Source: Agarophyton chilense
Taxonomy: Eukaryota > Rhodophyta > Florideophyceae > Gracilariales > Gracilariaceae
DNA: 64,000 bases
Assembly (NCBI GenBank): GCA_030374765.1
Contig: JARGXX010000031.1
Span: 124,001-188,000 of the forward strand
Reading direction: 5' to 3'
The notes beneath the pieces are model-generated. The model saw nothing but the letters and a program-made list of their open reading frames with translations, ran no database searches and was not told the origin of the DNA. Both the position numbers and the translations under genes were made by a program. Position 1 is the first letter of the stretch; the number at the start of each line of letters is the position of its first letter. Positions 9,817 through 21,731 of the stretch are shown here, piece after piece.

Positions 9817-11052
9817 TTACTTGTAGAACGCAAATTCTTGGTCGTCCTTCTGTACGTTTGCCTTGTATGCTGTTTCAAAATCGGATTGTAGCACAACATA
9901 TCGATTCTTTCGAACTGCTTGCATTCCAGCTTCTTGACAAATAGCGGCAATTTCCGCACCACTGATCTTATCGGGTCGTGAAACAAAGTCTTCTAAGTCT
10001 ACATCTTCGGCCAAGTTCATCTTTCCTGTAATTACTTGGAACACAAGTCTCTTTTGGCGGCGGTCGGGCACGGGGAATTCAATTTTTCGATCAAGACGAC
10101 CTGGTCTAAGCAAAGCCGGATCAAGAGTATCCGCACGATTCGTACACATGATAACCTTAACATTTGAGAACTGATCGAATCCATCCATTTGGTTGAGAAG
10201 CTCCATTAGAATACGTTGAACCTCACGATCGGCACCAGTCTGGGCATCGAAACGTTTGGTAGCAATAGCATCAATCTCATCGATGAAGATGATGGCAGGT
10301 GCGTTTTCTCTAGCCAATCTGAACACATCGCGGACCATTCTTGGTCCTTCTCCCAGATACTTCTGTACGAATTCCGAACCCACGACGCGAATAAAGGACG
10401 CGGTTGTGTGATTCGCCACAGCTTTTGCGAGCATAGTCTTTCCGGTTCCTGGAGCACCGTACAATAACACACCTCGAGGCGGATCAATTCCGATCTGCTC
10501 GTACAAGCCGGCGTGGGTGAGAGGGAGTTCAACGGCTTCGCGAATTTCCTGTTTTTGAATGTCCAGCCCACCAATGTCCGAGTATGATACATCGGGTTTC
10601 TCGTCGGCACCCATCATCGAAATTGTTGAATCGGCCTCTGGAGGAAGAATATCAACAAGCGCAGTGGAATGGCGATGAAGCGCAACGGAAGAACTGGGCT
10701 TCAGTAGCTCACGATTGACAGTTGATAAGATGCGAACATAGCAGTTAGAACCGGTTGTAGAACCAACAATACCAGTGTTCGCATCGACCATCTCCAGAAA
10801 TTGGCCGATTACGAGCGGTACAGATTGGATTCGCTTCACTTCTTCCTGGGCATGAAGCAGCTCCCTCTTGAGAGATTTCATTTCATCCTTTACATAGGTT
10901 TCCTGAATTTCCAGGAACTCAAGTTGACGTTCGAGCATCTTATATTTGATGTACAGATCGTCATTCTTCTCCGCGTTGTCCGCAAGTGTCGGCTTTTGGA
11001 GGATAGCAGACGTAGCAGGAACAACTGGTTCAACTTCCATCGCGTTGCTCAT
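9817..11052 (-). CDS. RPT3: 26S proteasome regulatory ATPase subunit RPT3
   Basis: 411 aa AAA+ ATPase of the 19S base ring, which unfolds ubiquitinated substrates and feeds them to the 20S core. It has an N-terminal coiled coil (about 30-75), an OB-like region, and the RPT3-type segment '[19 protein letters not shown]' (about 124-142). Walker A GAPGTGKT is at 199-206 and Walker B IIFIDE at 254-259. The last residues 'FYK' form the HbYX tail that docks into a pocket of the 20S alpha ring. Length is typical for the family. The open frame begins at a TTG at 11118; the first ATG at 11052 is chosen. It shares a 566-bp divergent promoter with the 20S alpha4 gene. Confidence 0.97.
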   Translation of the reverse strand: MSNAMEVEPVVPATSAILQKPTLADNAEKNDDLYIKYKMLERQLEFLEIQETYVKDEMKSLKRELLHAQEEVKRIQSVPLVIGQFLEMVDANTGIVGSTTGSNCYVRILSTVNRELLKPSSSVALHRHSTALVDILPPEADSTISMMGADEKPDVSYSDIGGLDIQKQEIREAVELPLTHAGLYEQIGIDPPRGVLLYGAPGTGKTMLAKAVANHTTASFIRVVGSEFVQKYLGEGPRMVRDVFRLARENAPAIIFIDEIDAIATKRFDAQTGADREVQRILMELLNQMDGFDQFSNVKVIMCTNRADTLDPALLRPGRLDRKIEFPVPDRRQKRLVFQVITGKMNLAEDVDLEDFVSRPDKISGAEIAAICQEAGMQAVRKNRYVVLQSDFETAYKANVQKDDQEFAFYK

Positions 11053-12519
<1,467 letters not shown>

Positions 12520-13172
12520 GTGTTCAGATGGCATGTGTTTTACTTCACACCTCACGGCGAGCTCGAACCCAACTACGGCCTTCTAAAGCCAAGGATGAAG
12601 CTCGCGATTGTTTGAAAATGAATCATGTAGCTTCACAGGCTCTCTTTCACGCCTGCGTTAAAATGATCGCGGTTTAGTACTCGCAATGTCTAAACTCTCG
12701 GGATGTGCTCGGAGGTTTACATTATGTTTATGTCTCATGTACTACCTGAAAGCCCAAGCGCGTATGGGTGCGGGCTTTTCAAGGCGAGAGCGATGGCTGG
12801 TTGCGAACGTTGCCGTATGATGTGGTAAGACGTCGATTGCATCTGCCAACAACATGTAAATGAAAATCGGAAGGACTTCAGACGCCGCACGTTATTCTTT
12901 TGCTCAGGAAGTCATTCCCATAGTGATACAGACATTAGACCGCCTCGTCCGCAGCGCACAGCACAACCCAATACTACAGAAAGTTGGAATAGCGCCCTTG
13001 TGGTTAATGGGATCGGAAAACGAGCACGCAAACTTGGTGCTTCTGTATGGGTGCTGAGTTCCGTATTAAGTTGGACTTCGAAACCTCATTTGGAAGACAC
13101 ACTGAGCAAACTCATGAGATTATCAACCGGCCTAAGATAACGACTTTACGTGGCTTCTTGTGCATTCCGTCG
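12520..13172. other. Intergenic between convergent genes
   Basis: No coding frame with recognisable features. Contains the 3' regions of the alpha4 and pantothenate synthetase genes. Confidence 0.4.
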
Positions 13173-14072
13173 TCATTCAGCAAGAACAATATTGTCAATG
13201 AGGCGCGCTCGTCCAAGCATAGCTGCAACGCATAGCACCAGGGATTCCTGTTCGCGAGATAGTTCGCCCTTCATTTCTTGCATTGTCCATCGGTTGCAAA
13301 CACTAACGTACATCAGTTGAAACATATCGTGCTTCTCGATTTCGGACTTTACAGTTTGTCGAAGGGTTTCAACGTCTCGTATTCCATCATCCCAAATATT
13401 CTTTCCAAGAGATAGGGCCTTCCAGAGTGTGTTTGCCTTTCTTCGCTCCTCTTCACTGAGATATGCGTTTCTCGATGACATTGCCAACCCGTCCTTTTCT
13501 CTTTGCGTCTCCACGAACCTGACTTCGCATCTAAGCCACAGATCTTCTACAATGCGCTTTACGACAGCACACTGCTGTGCATCTTTCAAGCCAAAATAAC
13601 ACCTGTCTGCTCTCGATAACGACAAAGTTTTTGCCACAACAGTTGCTACGCCGCGGAAGAATATTGGCCGGAATGCTCCCTCGCTGGACCCGTTCCTTTC
13701 TGGATTTCCTGCACCGCAGATTACATGGGTATCAAACGAGGTTGGGTAAACTTCTTCCACCGCTGGGGCGAACAGAATATCTGCACCCCATTTCTCGAAC
13801 AGTTCATTATCACGCTGTTCCGTTCGTGGATACGTTGACAAATCTTCATGAACTGCAAACTGCAGAGGATTCACAAACGATGTAACCAAAGTTACATCAT
13901 TTTCCACAGCACATTGTCTCACCAAAGCCCCGTGTCCGTCATGAAGAGCACCCATAGTCATCACGATTCCCACGCTCCGCGGGTTTGATAACGAATCCAA
14001 ATGCGAAACCAAGTCGCTAGCGTTCCGAAAAGTGATCATGCACCTCCTTTTCAATTCAGCTTCATTATTCAT
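13173..14072 (-). CDS. panC: Pantothenate synthetase (pantoate-beta-alanine ligase)
   Basis: 299 aa, full length. It makes pantothenate (vitamin B5) from pantoate, beta-alanine and ATP, the step before CoA synthesis. Nucleotidyltransferase signatures are intact: MGALHDGH (about 40-47, HIGH-type), 'SFVNPLQF' (65-72), 'YPR' (81-83), 'FRGVATVVAKTL' (139-150), 'YFGLKDAQQ' (159-167) and 'GLAMSSRN' (195-202, KMSKS-like). The ATG at 14072 adds about 12 residues before the conserved core, too short for a clear targeting peptide, so cytosolic action is likely. There is no intron. It is convergent with the alpha4 gene. Confidence 0.96.
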   Translation of the reverse strand: MNNEAELKRRCMITFRNASDLVSHLDSLSNPRSVGIVMTMGALHDGHGALVRQCAVENDVTLVTSFVNPLQFAVHEDLSTYPRTEQRDNELFEKWGADILFAPAVEEVYPTSFDTHVICGAGNPERNGSSEGAFRPIFFRGVATVVAKTLSLSRADRCYFGLKDAQQCAVVKRIVEDLWLRCEVRFVETQREKDGLAMSSRNAYLSEEERRKANTLWKALSLGKNIWDDGIRDVETLRQTVKSEIEKHDMFQLMYVSVCNRWTMQEMKGELSREQESLVLCVAAMLGRARLIDNIVLAE

Positions 14073-16212
14073 ACCGTCAGGATGAGTTCTTTTTCGCTAG
14101 ACTCACGATACTCTTCTGCACTATTACAATGCCCTACGCTTTGATGCGCTTCTCGAATCGGTTTATTTCTTCTTTCTTATGACATTGTTGCGACGTAGAT
14201 TCTTCGGCAGTCGTTAAGGCCTTGTCCGCGCTTTCGATTCCATCGGCGTTACAATTTCGAATTCTCGAGAACGTTTCGAACTCTCCGTTCATCACTCAGG
14301 CCAAAACTTCGATTTGTCCAGATTCCAGAGAATCAAAAAGGAAGCATTCAAAAATCAGGTGATTGTCCCCTCTGGCTGCAGCTATTCTTTTCTGGTGCAC
14401 TGGGGAGTCCGCAGACGTTTAAGCATATTGGAAACAGTCGATGGTACAATGGCGAGGCACGTCTGACTCACTCCTTATTCGAGCTCCGCGCTTTTCCCCT
14501 CTGATGGGAGCACCAGCAACTGGCAGTTGCCTTCAAGAAACTGTTTGTTCGAACAGCACCCCCTGCTTCTTTTTGGCGTAGACGGTTCAGCAAGGTTGGC
14601 GAAATCTAAAGAGACCTTCGTGCTGATTGATTGCAACCCCTATTTCGCGACAGTTTTGATCACATTAGATTCCATTACTGGTAGCAGTATTCTTCCTAGT
14701 TATCTTTCAATGAAGCACTTGTGTGGCTAAGTTTGCTCTTGGACTCAATGGGTGGTAGGGAACAGAATGCTCACACGAGCGGCAGAGCAATCTATCACCT
14801 CCAACATCTGTTTCATTGTTCGGTATTGCAGTGCGCTTCTTGATTCGGAGAACAATAAACTGCCTGTGAACTTTGCTGTCCGTGGCCGTGGTTGTCTTCC
14901 ACAGGCCAGCGATGTAGTGCTACTTTCCTACGGTCATCATAGCTGCACTTTTCCACCGCACCCGTCTTTTTTGCCGCAGCCTGACGGACCTTGTTCAAAC
15001 CTTCGAAATAGGCTACAACCGTGCAGCAAATTAGGCATTCTTCACTGCTATCAATTGCAGCCCCCTCATTTGCAATAAGATCAAGCTTGCGTTCTTCTCT
15101 TCACTTCTCACCCTCGTTCTGGCTTGCTTTGCCGGCAAGACGATCAGATTATGCCAAGATCGACGATAAATACAGCTTCAATTCTGTTTCCACTCTTTCT
15201 TATTGTGTTGTACGCAGCGTTAAAGATTCAATTGCACCGAAGATCTATTAGACTTGGCTTTGGTCATCTTCTTCCTCGAGGGTTTCCATTCTGGCTTCAC
15301 ATAGCGACCAAACCAATTCGCAAAGTCGTTGTGATTTATCAGGGCTGGTACAGCTCGGACTTTCGCCAAGCAGTTTTATGATTCGGAAGAACATTCAGGG
15401 TGGGGTCCGTTGCGTCTGAGCTTTAGCCGGAGTTTTATTCCTGAGGATTTGAAGCGTTTTTCTTAATGACCCAACGGATCGACATTATGACACAAATCGA
15501 GTCCAAAAGAAGCACAGCTATCTGGGAAATGTAGAGCCCAACTTTTGCATGAAGTAAAGCATGTGTGTGAAGTGTGAACCTGTTTGAAAATGGTTGTACT
15601 TGGCATTCTCATTTATTTTGATGCTCAGGGGAGTGAACATACATAATCATTCATTCAATGAAATGTGGAAGGTATCGTTTATAGCATCATACTCATGTCA
15701 TAAAATAAAGCCAGTCTAGGTAGAGGCTCGCGCATGCAACTGATAGCTACCTTCCATGCAATTCTTTGCCATCCATAGCTTCGCACTGTACCCATGTTTT
15801 ATGCTGGAGGGCCGTTTGAAGCCCAGAAGCATTCCACGCAATGCATCGCAACCTGAGGCTTTGTATATCAACCGTGTAATCTAAGTGGCGTGTAAGGCGT
15901 GATAGACGTTCAATCTGTGATCCTCTGTGCAGAGATATTCTTGTTATGTACAGCCGTCTGCATGTTTTAACAGTAGTACATGTGCCTACAGAACGTTCAA
16001 TTGAAAGCAAGCTTCATAGAAGAGGTTTGGCGTTCCGCGTGCCTGAGTAGACGATCGGTGTGTATCAGATTTCTAGATTCCCTTCGCCTGATCGACCAAC
16101 GCAGCAGTTCATTACCGCTGAAGAATCTTCCCCAGGCCAAACTTCTTGTTCTAATTAGTTTGGTCTTCTCTGGAATCGCCCTTGCAAAGAGCAGAGTTTA
16201 ATACTTTGTACT
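14073..16212. other. 2.1-kb gene-free stretch
   Basis: Small ORFs only, none with a recognisable domain. No repeat recognised. It includes the divergent promoters of panC and the hemerythrin-like gene. Confidence 0.4.
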
Positions 16213-17085
16213 ATGGGTCTCCTTGAGTTGTTCAAACCTCTTATTCTGGGAGGTGATGGACCAGAGTTTCGGGCTGTGTTTGATTCGAATGATGAATCAT
16301 CCCGTCCGTCTCGGGCACAACTATTTCAAATGATCTGTAATATGGAAAAGCCTTTGCGGCTGAAGGACCCCTTGAGTGTCGACCATTGCTCGCTTTTACA
16401 ATTGAGTTTCAATGCTTTTGCTGTGGAGTTTCGGGATATGTTCCGCATGATTGAGGGGCTGCTGCATCATGCTCATGAACGTTCTATAGAAATGGATCAC
16501 CTTTCTGTGTTCTACGATTGGTTTGAAGGCTTCTTTGGGATTATAACAAGCGTCTTTGACAATGAAGAGAACGTTTTCTTTCCAAGGATTGAGTCCGCGG
16601 GGTTTCTCACGTTGCAAAACTCTTTCAGTGCCAAACGCAGACAAACGAAGAAAGATCGAGCCACGCAAATATGTTGGGATATCCTCGAACTCAAGCTCCA
16701 CTTCGATATGAAAGTAGATCGTAAACGCAGTCTTTTTGATCTCGTCTATGAGTTGAGGGACGAAGCAGAGCATTTAACAGCCCGAGTGATGGTGTATTTA
16801 CAGTGTGAAGTGGATGAACTCTTTGGCATTTTGAAGATTAAGTTCAACAGTCTGGAAATACGCAACATCGAGGATACAATACTACGTTCATATCGCTCAA
16901 CAGAGGCAGGACACTTTGTTCTCTGCGCTATGGCACGAGGAATACCGGACGCTGGGCTCAGAAATGGGTTTTTGGAAGAGAATTTTCGTTCCTCGGGACA
17001 GAAAACACCTAAACAGCTGCGGAAGTTTCGTAAAAGACATTCCGATCTAGTTGAGAAGCTCGCTGTTCGAGATTTGCAGTTGTAA
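16213..17085 (+). CDS. Hemerythrin-like (HHE-fold) protein, ligands eroded
   Basis: 290 aa, all-helical by composition. Residues 50-130 follow the layout of an HHE cation-binding domain: 'SVDHCSLLQLSFNAF', then a long helix, then 'FDNEENVFFPRIES', which parallels the 'HHxxEExxxFP' helix of hemerythrins. A second 'LQCEVDELFGIL' segment (about 200) parallels the last 'HxxxEExxxxP' helix. In both helices the expected His residues are replaced (D/N and Q/C), so a di-iron site may be lost. No signal peptide or membrane segment. Family assignment is tentative. The uninterrupted frame and start context support a real gene. It is convergent with DGD-A. Confidence 0.65.
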   Translation: MGLLELFKPLILGGDGPEFRAVFDSNDESSRPSRAQLFQMICNMEKPLRLKDPLSVDHCSLLQLSFNAFAVEFRDMFRMIEGLLHHAHERSIEMDHLSVFYDWFEGFFGIITSVFDNEENVFFPRIESAGFLTLQNSFSAKRRQTKKDRATQICWDILELKLHFDMKVDRKRSLFDLVYELRDEAEHLTARVMVYLQCEVDELFGILKIKFNSLEIRNIEDTILRSYRSTEAGHFVLCAMARGIPDAGLRNGFLEENFRSSGQKTPKQLRKFRKRHSDLVEKLAVRDLQL

Positions 17086-17532
17086 GGACGAAGCGGTTGA
17101 CGAAGACAATACAACAGCTTGAATGGCTAGGAGAAATGTTGGCACATGATTTTGTCCTCTTTCTTGCTCGCTCTCATATAGTCAACCAGTTACTTAGTTA
17201 TGAAATTGTGTCACATCAATGCATATACAGCATATAGTATACATGTTTGTTGTAAAAGTACTGCCGAGAAATCTAGTTGAAAACGACACTGAATTTAGTG
17301 CTCTTAGTTTCCAAAATGTCTGCACAAAACACCGACGAACTAAATCAAGCCTTCCGATTCTATAACCTTTTCTCCAGGTTTGATAGAAGAAACACATGAA
17401 CGAAGGGGACCCTTCCTTTCACAAATACAAGAAAGAAATACCCTGAGTTCAGGACAGAAAAGCTTCGATAAAAAGATACAAAGCCGTTATCATCAGAAGC
17501 GAGGCATGGAACACATCGCACATCTCCGAGTT
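17086..17532. other. Convergent intergenic region
   Basis: AT-rich 3' flank between the hemerythrin-like gene and DGD-A. Nothing else seen. Confidence 0.4.
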
Positions 17533-19230
17533 TTAAGAATTGGAACGTGTTCGTAGAGACTCCCGTGATCTAACTGTTTGCATCTTCTTTCCCGGTTGAG
17601 GATAGATCTTGGAAAGAGTCTTGTGAGCACTAGCTAGAGCGGCCCCAACTTTGCTCGGGTTGCTCTGGTTTAGTGGCATTCGCATCGCATCGTACAATCT
17701 TTCAGTGGCAGCTTCCCAAGTAAATCTGTATGAATCCTGAACTGAAAGGGGAAGAGGTTCGCTTTGTAACGCATTTTGAAAAACTGAAGAGAACTCTTCA
17801 GGTGTGCGGTACGTCTTGCAATTTGGAAATGTAGAAAAAAACTCATTGCTTGGATGTTCAAGACACACGACTAACTTGCCCATGGCCAGTGCTTCAGCTG
17901 TAGCCGTGCAAACCACATCGCTCCTAGAAGCATTGACAAACACCTTATAGCCTTGTAGCCATTCGCTGGCAGGATCCGCAACCCGTGCATCAAATTTGAC
18001 GGCGGATAGCGCCGGGTGCGTATCAACCTTTTCCCGAACTCCAGGAACATCTGGCCCAGCACCGTAAAAATCAATGTGCAACGGTTCATTGTTCAATTCA
18101 TAGTGCTTAATCATGCAATTGATAAGCTCTCCGTACCCTTTTGCCCACAAAACTTTACCCATGAAGTATGCGCCGCGAGGAAATGGACCACTTCTTTTTT
18201 CCCCGATATTAATGAACGTTTCCCGAACGCCATGCGTATTGCAAGTCACAGAGTTGGGGAAAAGTTGAACTGCGTCTGATAGCTTTATGATTCGGTGACA
18301 ATAACTTCTAGAAACCCACATGTTGAGGAGCAAAAGAGCGGCGGCTTTTTGCGGACCATAATCCTCGCCCCTCGCATATTCGATATAATTGGTGTGAATG
18401 ATACCAACGACATAGTTGAACAAGTGGGTCCATATCTTACCCGAATGATGCCATGTGAGATGCTCAGGCTCCTCAAGAATACACACATCTTTTTTTGCCA
18501 GCTGAGCATCAATAACGTCTGTAACGGCTCCGACTGGTAGGATAGAGCCAAGGTGAGGTGCATAAACTCCGTCATAAAACAAGACATCAAAGTGAACAGG
18601 AACCTGTCTGGAACCCCACTGTGTAATATACTCTCGTTGTTGCTGCTGTGTAGAAAAAGAAGGGCTGCCTTTGGAGAAAATCTCCAACTGCTGCTCCTCG
18701 GTGGGAATCCATGGCACAACCAACGTAACGCGATGGCCGTCCTTTGCCAAATACAGCGCTCGCAACGCAGGATTTACAGATGTACCCGTCATCCATGGAA
18801 TGGCAGCAGTAGTGACTATAGCAATGTCTCTTTTAGAAGTACGCATGTCAGACGCAGCGGTCAGGTGAGCCTCCGCAAGAAGAGCACGCTCCTCCTTGCG
18901 ATGCGGTTCAGCGGGTCTCGTAGGTGCTCCATGCAACAAGCTGGCCTCTACATGATCGCTTCCAAAGAGATCAATGGAGACGGCCAGCTGCCTCGGTGCC
19001 CTCCCCCTCTTCATTCGTTTGGCGACGGCGTTCTCCCTGCCGATAAGAAACAGCGCATACGCCGCCGCCAACGCAACGACCGGGTGTTGTTTAGCACCAT
19101 TGGCAGAACGCTCGAATTGCTGGCGCAAGGAACGTTTGGGGGCGGATTGCGGCTGTGCGAGCCGTTGATTGTGCGAAGGACGTGATGAGGTGAGAAGCGC
19201 GGTGAGGAACGAAGCCAACAGTGGCGCCAT
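17533..19230 (-). CDS. Digalactosyldiacylglycerol synthase, paralog A
   Basis: 565 aa. It transfers galactose from UDP-Gal to MGDG to make DGDG, a bulk lipid of plastid membranes, normally at the outer envelope. The GT4 glycosyltransferase region starts near residue 130 ('IAIVTTAAIPWMTGTSVNPA', the DGD signature). It continues with 'CILEEPEHLTWHH', 'VVGIIHTNYIEYARGE', 'GKVLWAKGYGELI' and 'SDVVCTATAEALAMGKLVV', the donor-sugar E-x7-E helix region. The N-terminal 100 residues are basic with one hydrophobic segment ('PVVALAAAYALFLIG'), a possible envelope anchor. The frame opens at a TTG (19257); the first ATG at 19230 is used. A clearly related but distinct paralog lies at 21732-23648 on the same strand. 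Confidence 0.93.
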   Translation of the reverse strand: MAPLLASFLTALLTSSRPSHNQRLAQPQSAPKRSLRQQFERSANGAKQHPVVALAAAYALFLIGRENAVAKRMKRGRAPRQLAVSIDLFGSDHVEASLLHGAPTRPAEPHRKEERALLAEAHLTAASDMRTSKRDIAIVTTAAIPWMTGTSVNPALRALYLAKDGHRVTLVVPWIPTEEQQLEIFSKGSPSFSTQQQQREYITQWGSRQVPVHFDVLFYDGVYAPHLGSILPVGAVTDVIDAQLAKKDVCILEEPEHLTWHHSGKIWTHLFNYVVGIIHTNYIEYARGEDYGPQKAAALLLLNMWVSRSYCHRIIKLSDAVQLFPNSVTCNTHGVRETFINIGEKRSGPFPRGAYFMGKVLWAKGYGELINCMIKHYELNNEPLHIDFYGAGPDVPGVREKVDTHPALSAVKFDARVADPASEWLQGYKVFVNASRSDVVCTATAEALAMGKLVVCLEHPSNEFFSTFPNCKTYRTPEEFSSVFQNALQSEPLPLSVQDSYRFTWEAATERLYDAMRMPLNQSNPSKVGAALASAHKTLSKIYPQPGKKMQTVRSRESLRTRSNS

Positions 19231-19466
19231 ATTGCGCCACTGCGCGTGTGGACTCAACTGTGGAGGTTGGAGTCAACAGTTCCCCACAGCCGTTACACAT
19301 CGACACTGCCCTGGGCGCCCGATGAGTGGCTGCTGTGCGGTGTCCGAAGCGGGGCGGATACTAGGGATACTGAGCAGGTCCCATTATTCAGACCGTACGC
19401 CATGCTGGCGCTTCCGCTTCGGGGCGCATGGAAGCGCCGACGTTGCCAGTTGACGGAGACAATGCC

Positions 19467-20303
19467 ATGCGACGTTTGTTGGTTTCTCTAGCGCTGGTGG
19501 CCTGCCTTCCCGTCCTTGTCTACACTCGCCTCACCCGCGATGTCTTCCTCGATGGCCAGACCGTAGCGCCCAAAAGTGTCGACTACATTCACTTTCCTCA
19601 CCCCTTTTCGAAACGCTCTCAGCTAACTTGCTCGTTAGAGGCGCCGTTCTTCACTCTCGATCATCAGGCATGTGAGAATGCCCGTCCACAGGCAGTGCTT
19701 ACTGATGATGGTTACATCGGTATTATAAACACCATTTCTGCTGCAAACCTTTCCAGGGTGTCTACTTCGCGCAGGCATCTGGCCATCGTTCTCTTTCACG
19801 GGGGTCCTACCTGCAAGCATTCACGCGCCGTTCTACCTACATGGGTCAAGCTTACGCGACGCATGCGCGCAAGCTGTCTGCTGGCTGTGGACGCTGCGGT
19901 AGATAGCATGATGAACTACAACCTCATGGTCGTCGGTTTCCCCACTATAATGCGAGCCTCACCGGAAACAAGTGCAACCTACCGCGGCGATAGATCTTTA
20001 CAGGATTTAATTGCTTGGGCCGTCAAGGTTGGTGCGAATGCTCCGATGCCTGCTGAGAACATTGATCATCTTAACTCCGACTTAGAACGATACGAGCTTA
20101 GTCTTGCTGACATTCGAGACGAACACTTTGATGTCCTGGATATTCGAGAGGAGGCGGCGAAACAGATTGGCATCAACTGGACTTTAATAGCTGCCAACAT
20201 TGTCACATTTCTATACTTCGCTTGGAAGCTGAGAACGGCTCACAGAGCCTTCTCCTTCATCCGCAAACTATGTGCCACACGCCGCGAACAAACTCAACAA
20301 TAA
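19467..20303 (+). CDS. Thioredoxin-like membrane protein (APR-like type)
   Basis: 278 aa from the second ATG (19467), chosen because a signal peptide (MRRLLVSLALVACLPVLVYT) begins there. An in-frame ATG at 19428 would add 13 residues. A thioredoxin fold is suggested by 'LAIVLFHGGPTCKHSRAV', followed about 40 residues later by the cis-Pro motif 'GFPTI'. The CxxC redox site is reduced to a single Cys (C116, C-K-H-S), as in plant 5'-adenylylsulfate-reductase-like (APRL) proteins. A transmembrane helix (about 237-255) lies near the C-terminus with a basic cytosolic tail. Likely an ER or secretory-pathway protein with a lumenal thioredoxin domain, possibly a monothiol folding factor; this is inference. 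It is divergent from DGD-A (236 bp). Confidence 0.75.
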   Translation: MRRLLVSLALVACLPVLVYTRLTRDVFLDGQTVAPKSVDYIHFPHPFSKRSQLTCSLEAPFFTLDHQACENARPQAVLTDDGYIGIINTISAANLSRVSTSRRHLAIVLFHGGPTCKHSRAVLPTWVKLTRRMRASCLLAVDAAVDSMMNYNLMVVGFPTIMRASPETSATYRGDRSLQDLIAWAVKVGANAPMPAENIDHLNSDLERYELSLADIRDEHFDVLDIREEAAKQIGINWTLIAANIVTFLYFAWKLRTAHRAFSFIRKLCATRREQTQQ

Positions 20304-20304
20304 A
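20299..20304 (+). terminator. AATAAA overlapping the stop codon
   Basis: The thioredoxin-like gene ends '..caacaaTAAac', so an AATAAA hexamer spans its stop codon. It may be chance, or an unusually early poly(A) signal in the 117-bp convergent gap to ATP12. Confidence 0.35.
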
Positions 20305-20420
20305 CGCTTTGCTTTCTAACCAATATGTAGTTTCTTACTGCACCTCACCGAACAATCATGGTTGCGCCTTATCTTCTCTCAACATAAACTTTATGACACA
20401 GTCTGGGTTCAGAACCTCTC

Positions 20421-21284
20421 CTACACTCCTTCTAGTGACGCGCATCGGAACACCAGTTCTGCTGCTCGCATTCTTACCGTCACGTCCGCATGATCAATAT
20501 CATGTCCACCCTCAACACTTCCCCAAACATCGGCCTGCCACAGTTCTTCAGAACGTGCGGCATGGGTAGCTAAGCCCCCATCTAACCCATGCCACAAAGC
20601 CAATGCCACTGCAACGCTTTTTGCACAAGCGGTCGCACTATCCATTGCCGCCAATTGCAGCGCATCCAACTGTATCACAATTTTCTTCACAGCATTCACT
20701 GTTTCTTCATCTTGTGTGCCATCCAATGCTCCTTTCACCACTCGAAAACGAATACCCATCTCTTTCAAGTGTTCATTAACTGGTTCGAACACTTCGTCTT
20801 GTCGAGAAACAAGTTCTTTTGGATAAGCCGCGCGAAGGACGAATGAATCAGTATGGATGTATCGCATGATGCCTTGTTGAAAGCGCTCCATATCGTCTTT
20901 AACGACATCAAGAGCAGCAGCAAGCAATCGAGTTAGTGGCATGGAAGAAGGGCGAATACGCTCCTGCTGTGAGTCCCATTCATCTGCTATTGCGACAGCC
21001 AAAGTGTGCGACGGCGCTATCAGCGACTGTCGTGCGGGAGTGAGGGCAGGTTTGCCATCCAGATGGACGACAAACCCGTGCTTTCTTTTTTCCACCTCCT
21101 CTGAAAGCTTGGATGAAACACGTTCCACGGTCACGTTTTCATACAAACGGCGTGGGCCGAGGCCAGAAGAATCTGTCACTCCCGGCGATCCAGACTTGGT
21201 TTGATTGCAAAGCAGTCTCACGAAACGTACTGACGAAAGCAAGCGGGCGGCTGAAAGTGTTGATCGCGTGCTTTGTAACAACAT
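20421..21284 (-). CDS. ATP12: Mitochondrial F1-ATPase assembly chaperone ATP12
   Basis: 287 aa. It is the ATP12/ATPAF2 family chaperone that binds the F1 alpha subunit during assembly of mitochondrial ATP synthase. The N-terminus is rich in Arg/Ser/Leu without acids (MLLQSTRSTLSAARLLSSVR), a mitochondrial presequence. The conserved core begins at 'RRLYENVTVERV' and 'HGFVVHLDGKPALTPARQSL'. It continues with 'AVAIADEWDSQQERIRPSSM', the 'MPLTRLLAAALD' helix, and the C-terminal 'AVALALWHG' and 'ADVWG' segments typical of the family. Length is normal. It is convergent with the thioredoxin-like gene and upstream of, on the same strand as, DGD-A. Confidence 0.95.
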   Translation of the reverse strand: MLLQSTRSTLSAARLLSSVRFVRLLCNQTKSGSPGVTDSSGLGPRRLYENVTVERVSSKLSEEVEKRKHGFVVHLDGKPALTPARQSLIAPSHTLAVAIADEWDSQQERIRPSSMPLTRLLAAALDVVKDDMERFQQGIMRYIHTDSFVLRAAYPKELVSRQDEVFEPVNEHLKEMGIRFRVVKGALDGTQDEETVNAVKKIVIQLDALQLAAMDSATACAKSVAVALALWHGLDGGLATHAARSEELWQADVWGSVEGGHDIDHADVTVRMRAAELVFRCASLEGV

Positions 21285-21731
21285 GTTGGCGGCCGTTTGT
21301 GATACTGACAGAGATCACTTTGAGCTTCTCAGAGGGAAAGTAAACCTTCGAGCGATCTGTCTGAGAGTGCAACAGGCTGGCTACCGCACACACGGTGTGA
21401 TCAACAAAGGAGCGCTTTATTATTTCAGGTGTGTATATAAATTGAGATATGCAGACCCTCTGTAGGCATATCATTTGCAGAGATCCATAGCCGATCACCC
21501 ATCCCCAACGATAGTGAGATGGTGGCAAATCGTGGCGAACTTTAACACGAACGCGCTATGGAAACCAACATATCCTGAGATACTCGCAGCAGAAGCGTTG
21601 GGGGAACGTACTAGAACACAAGGCATAACGTTGAGCGTAAAGCCAAGGCGCAGTTTCAATACACGAAAGTTTATACTTTACAAACACGCTGTCCTAGAAA
21701 GAAAAGCAGCGTTAAAGGCTTTGCACTCACG
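21285..21731. other. Intergenic between ATP12 and DGD paralog B
   Basis: ATP12 promoter and DGD-B 3' flank. No independent feature seen. Confidence 0.4.
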
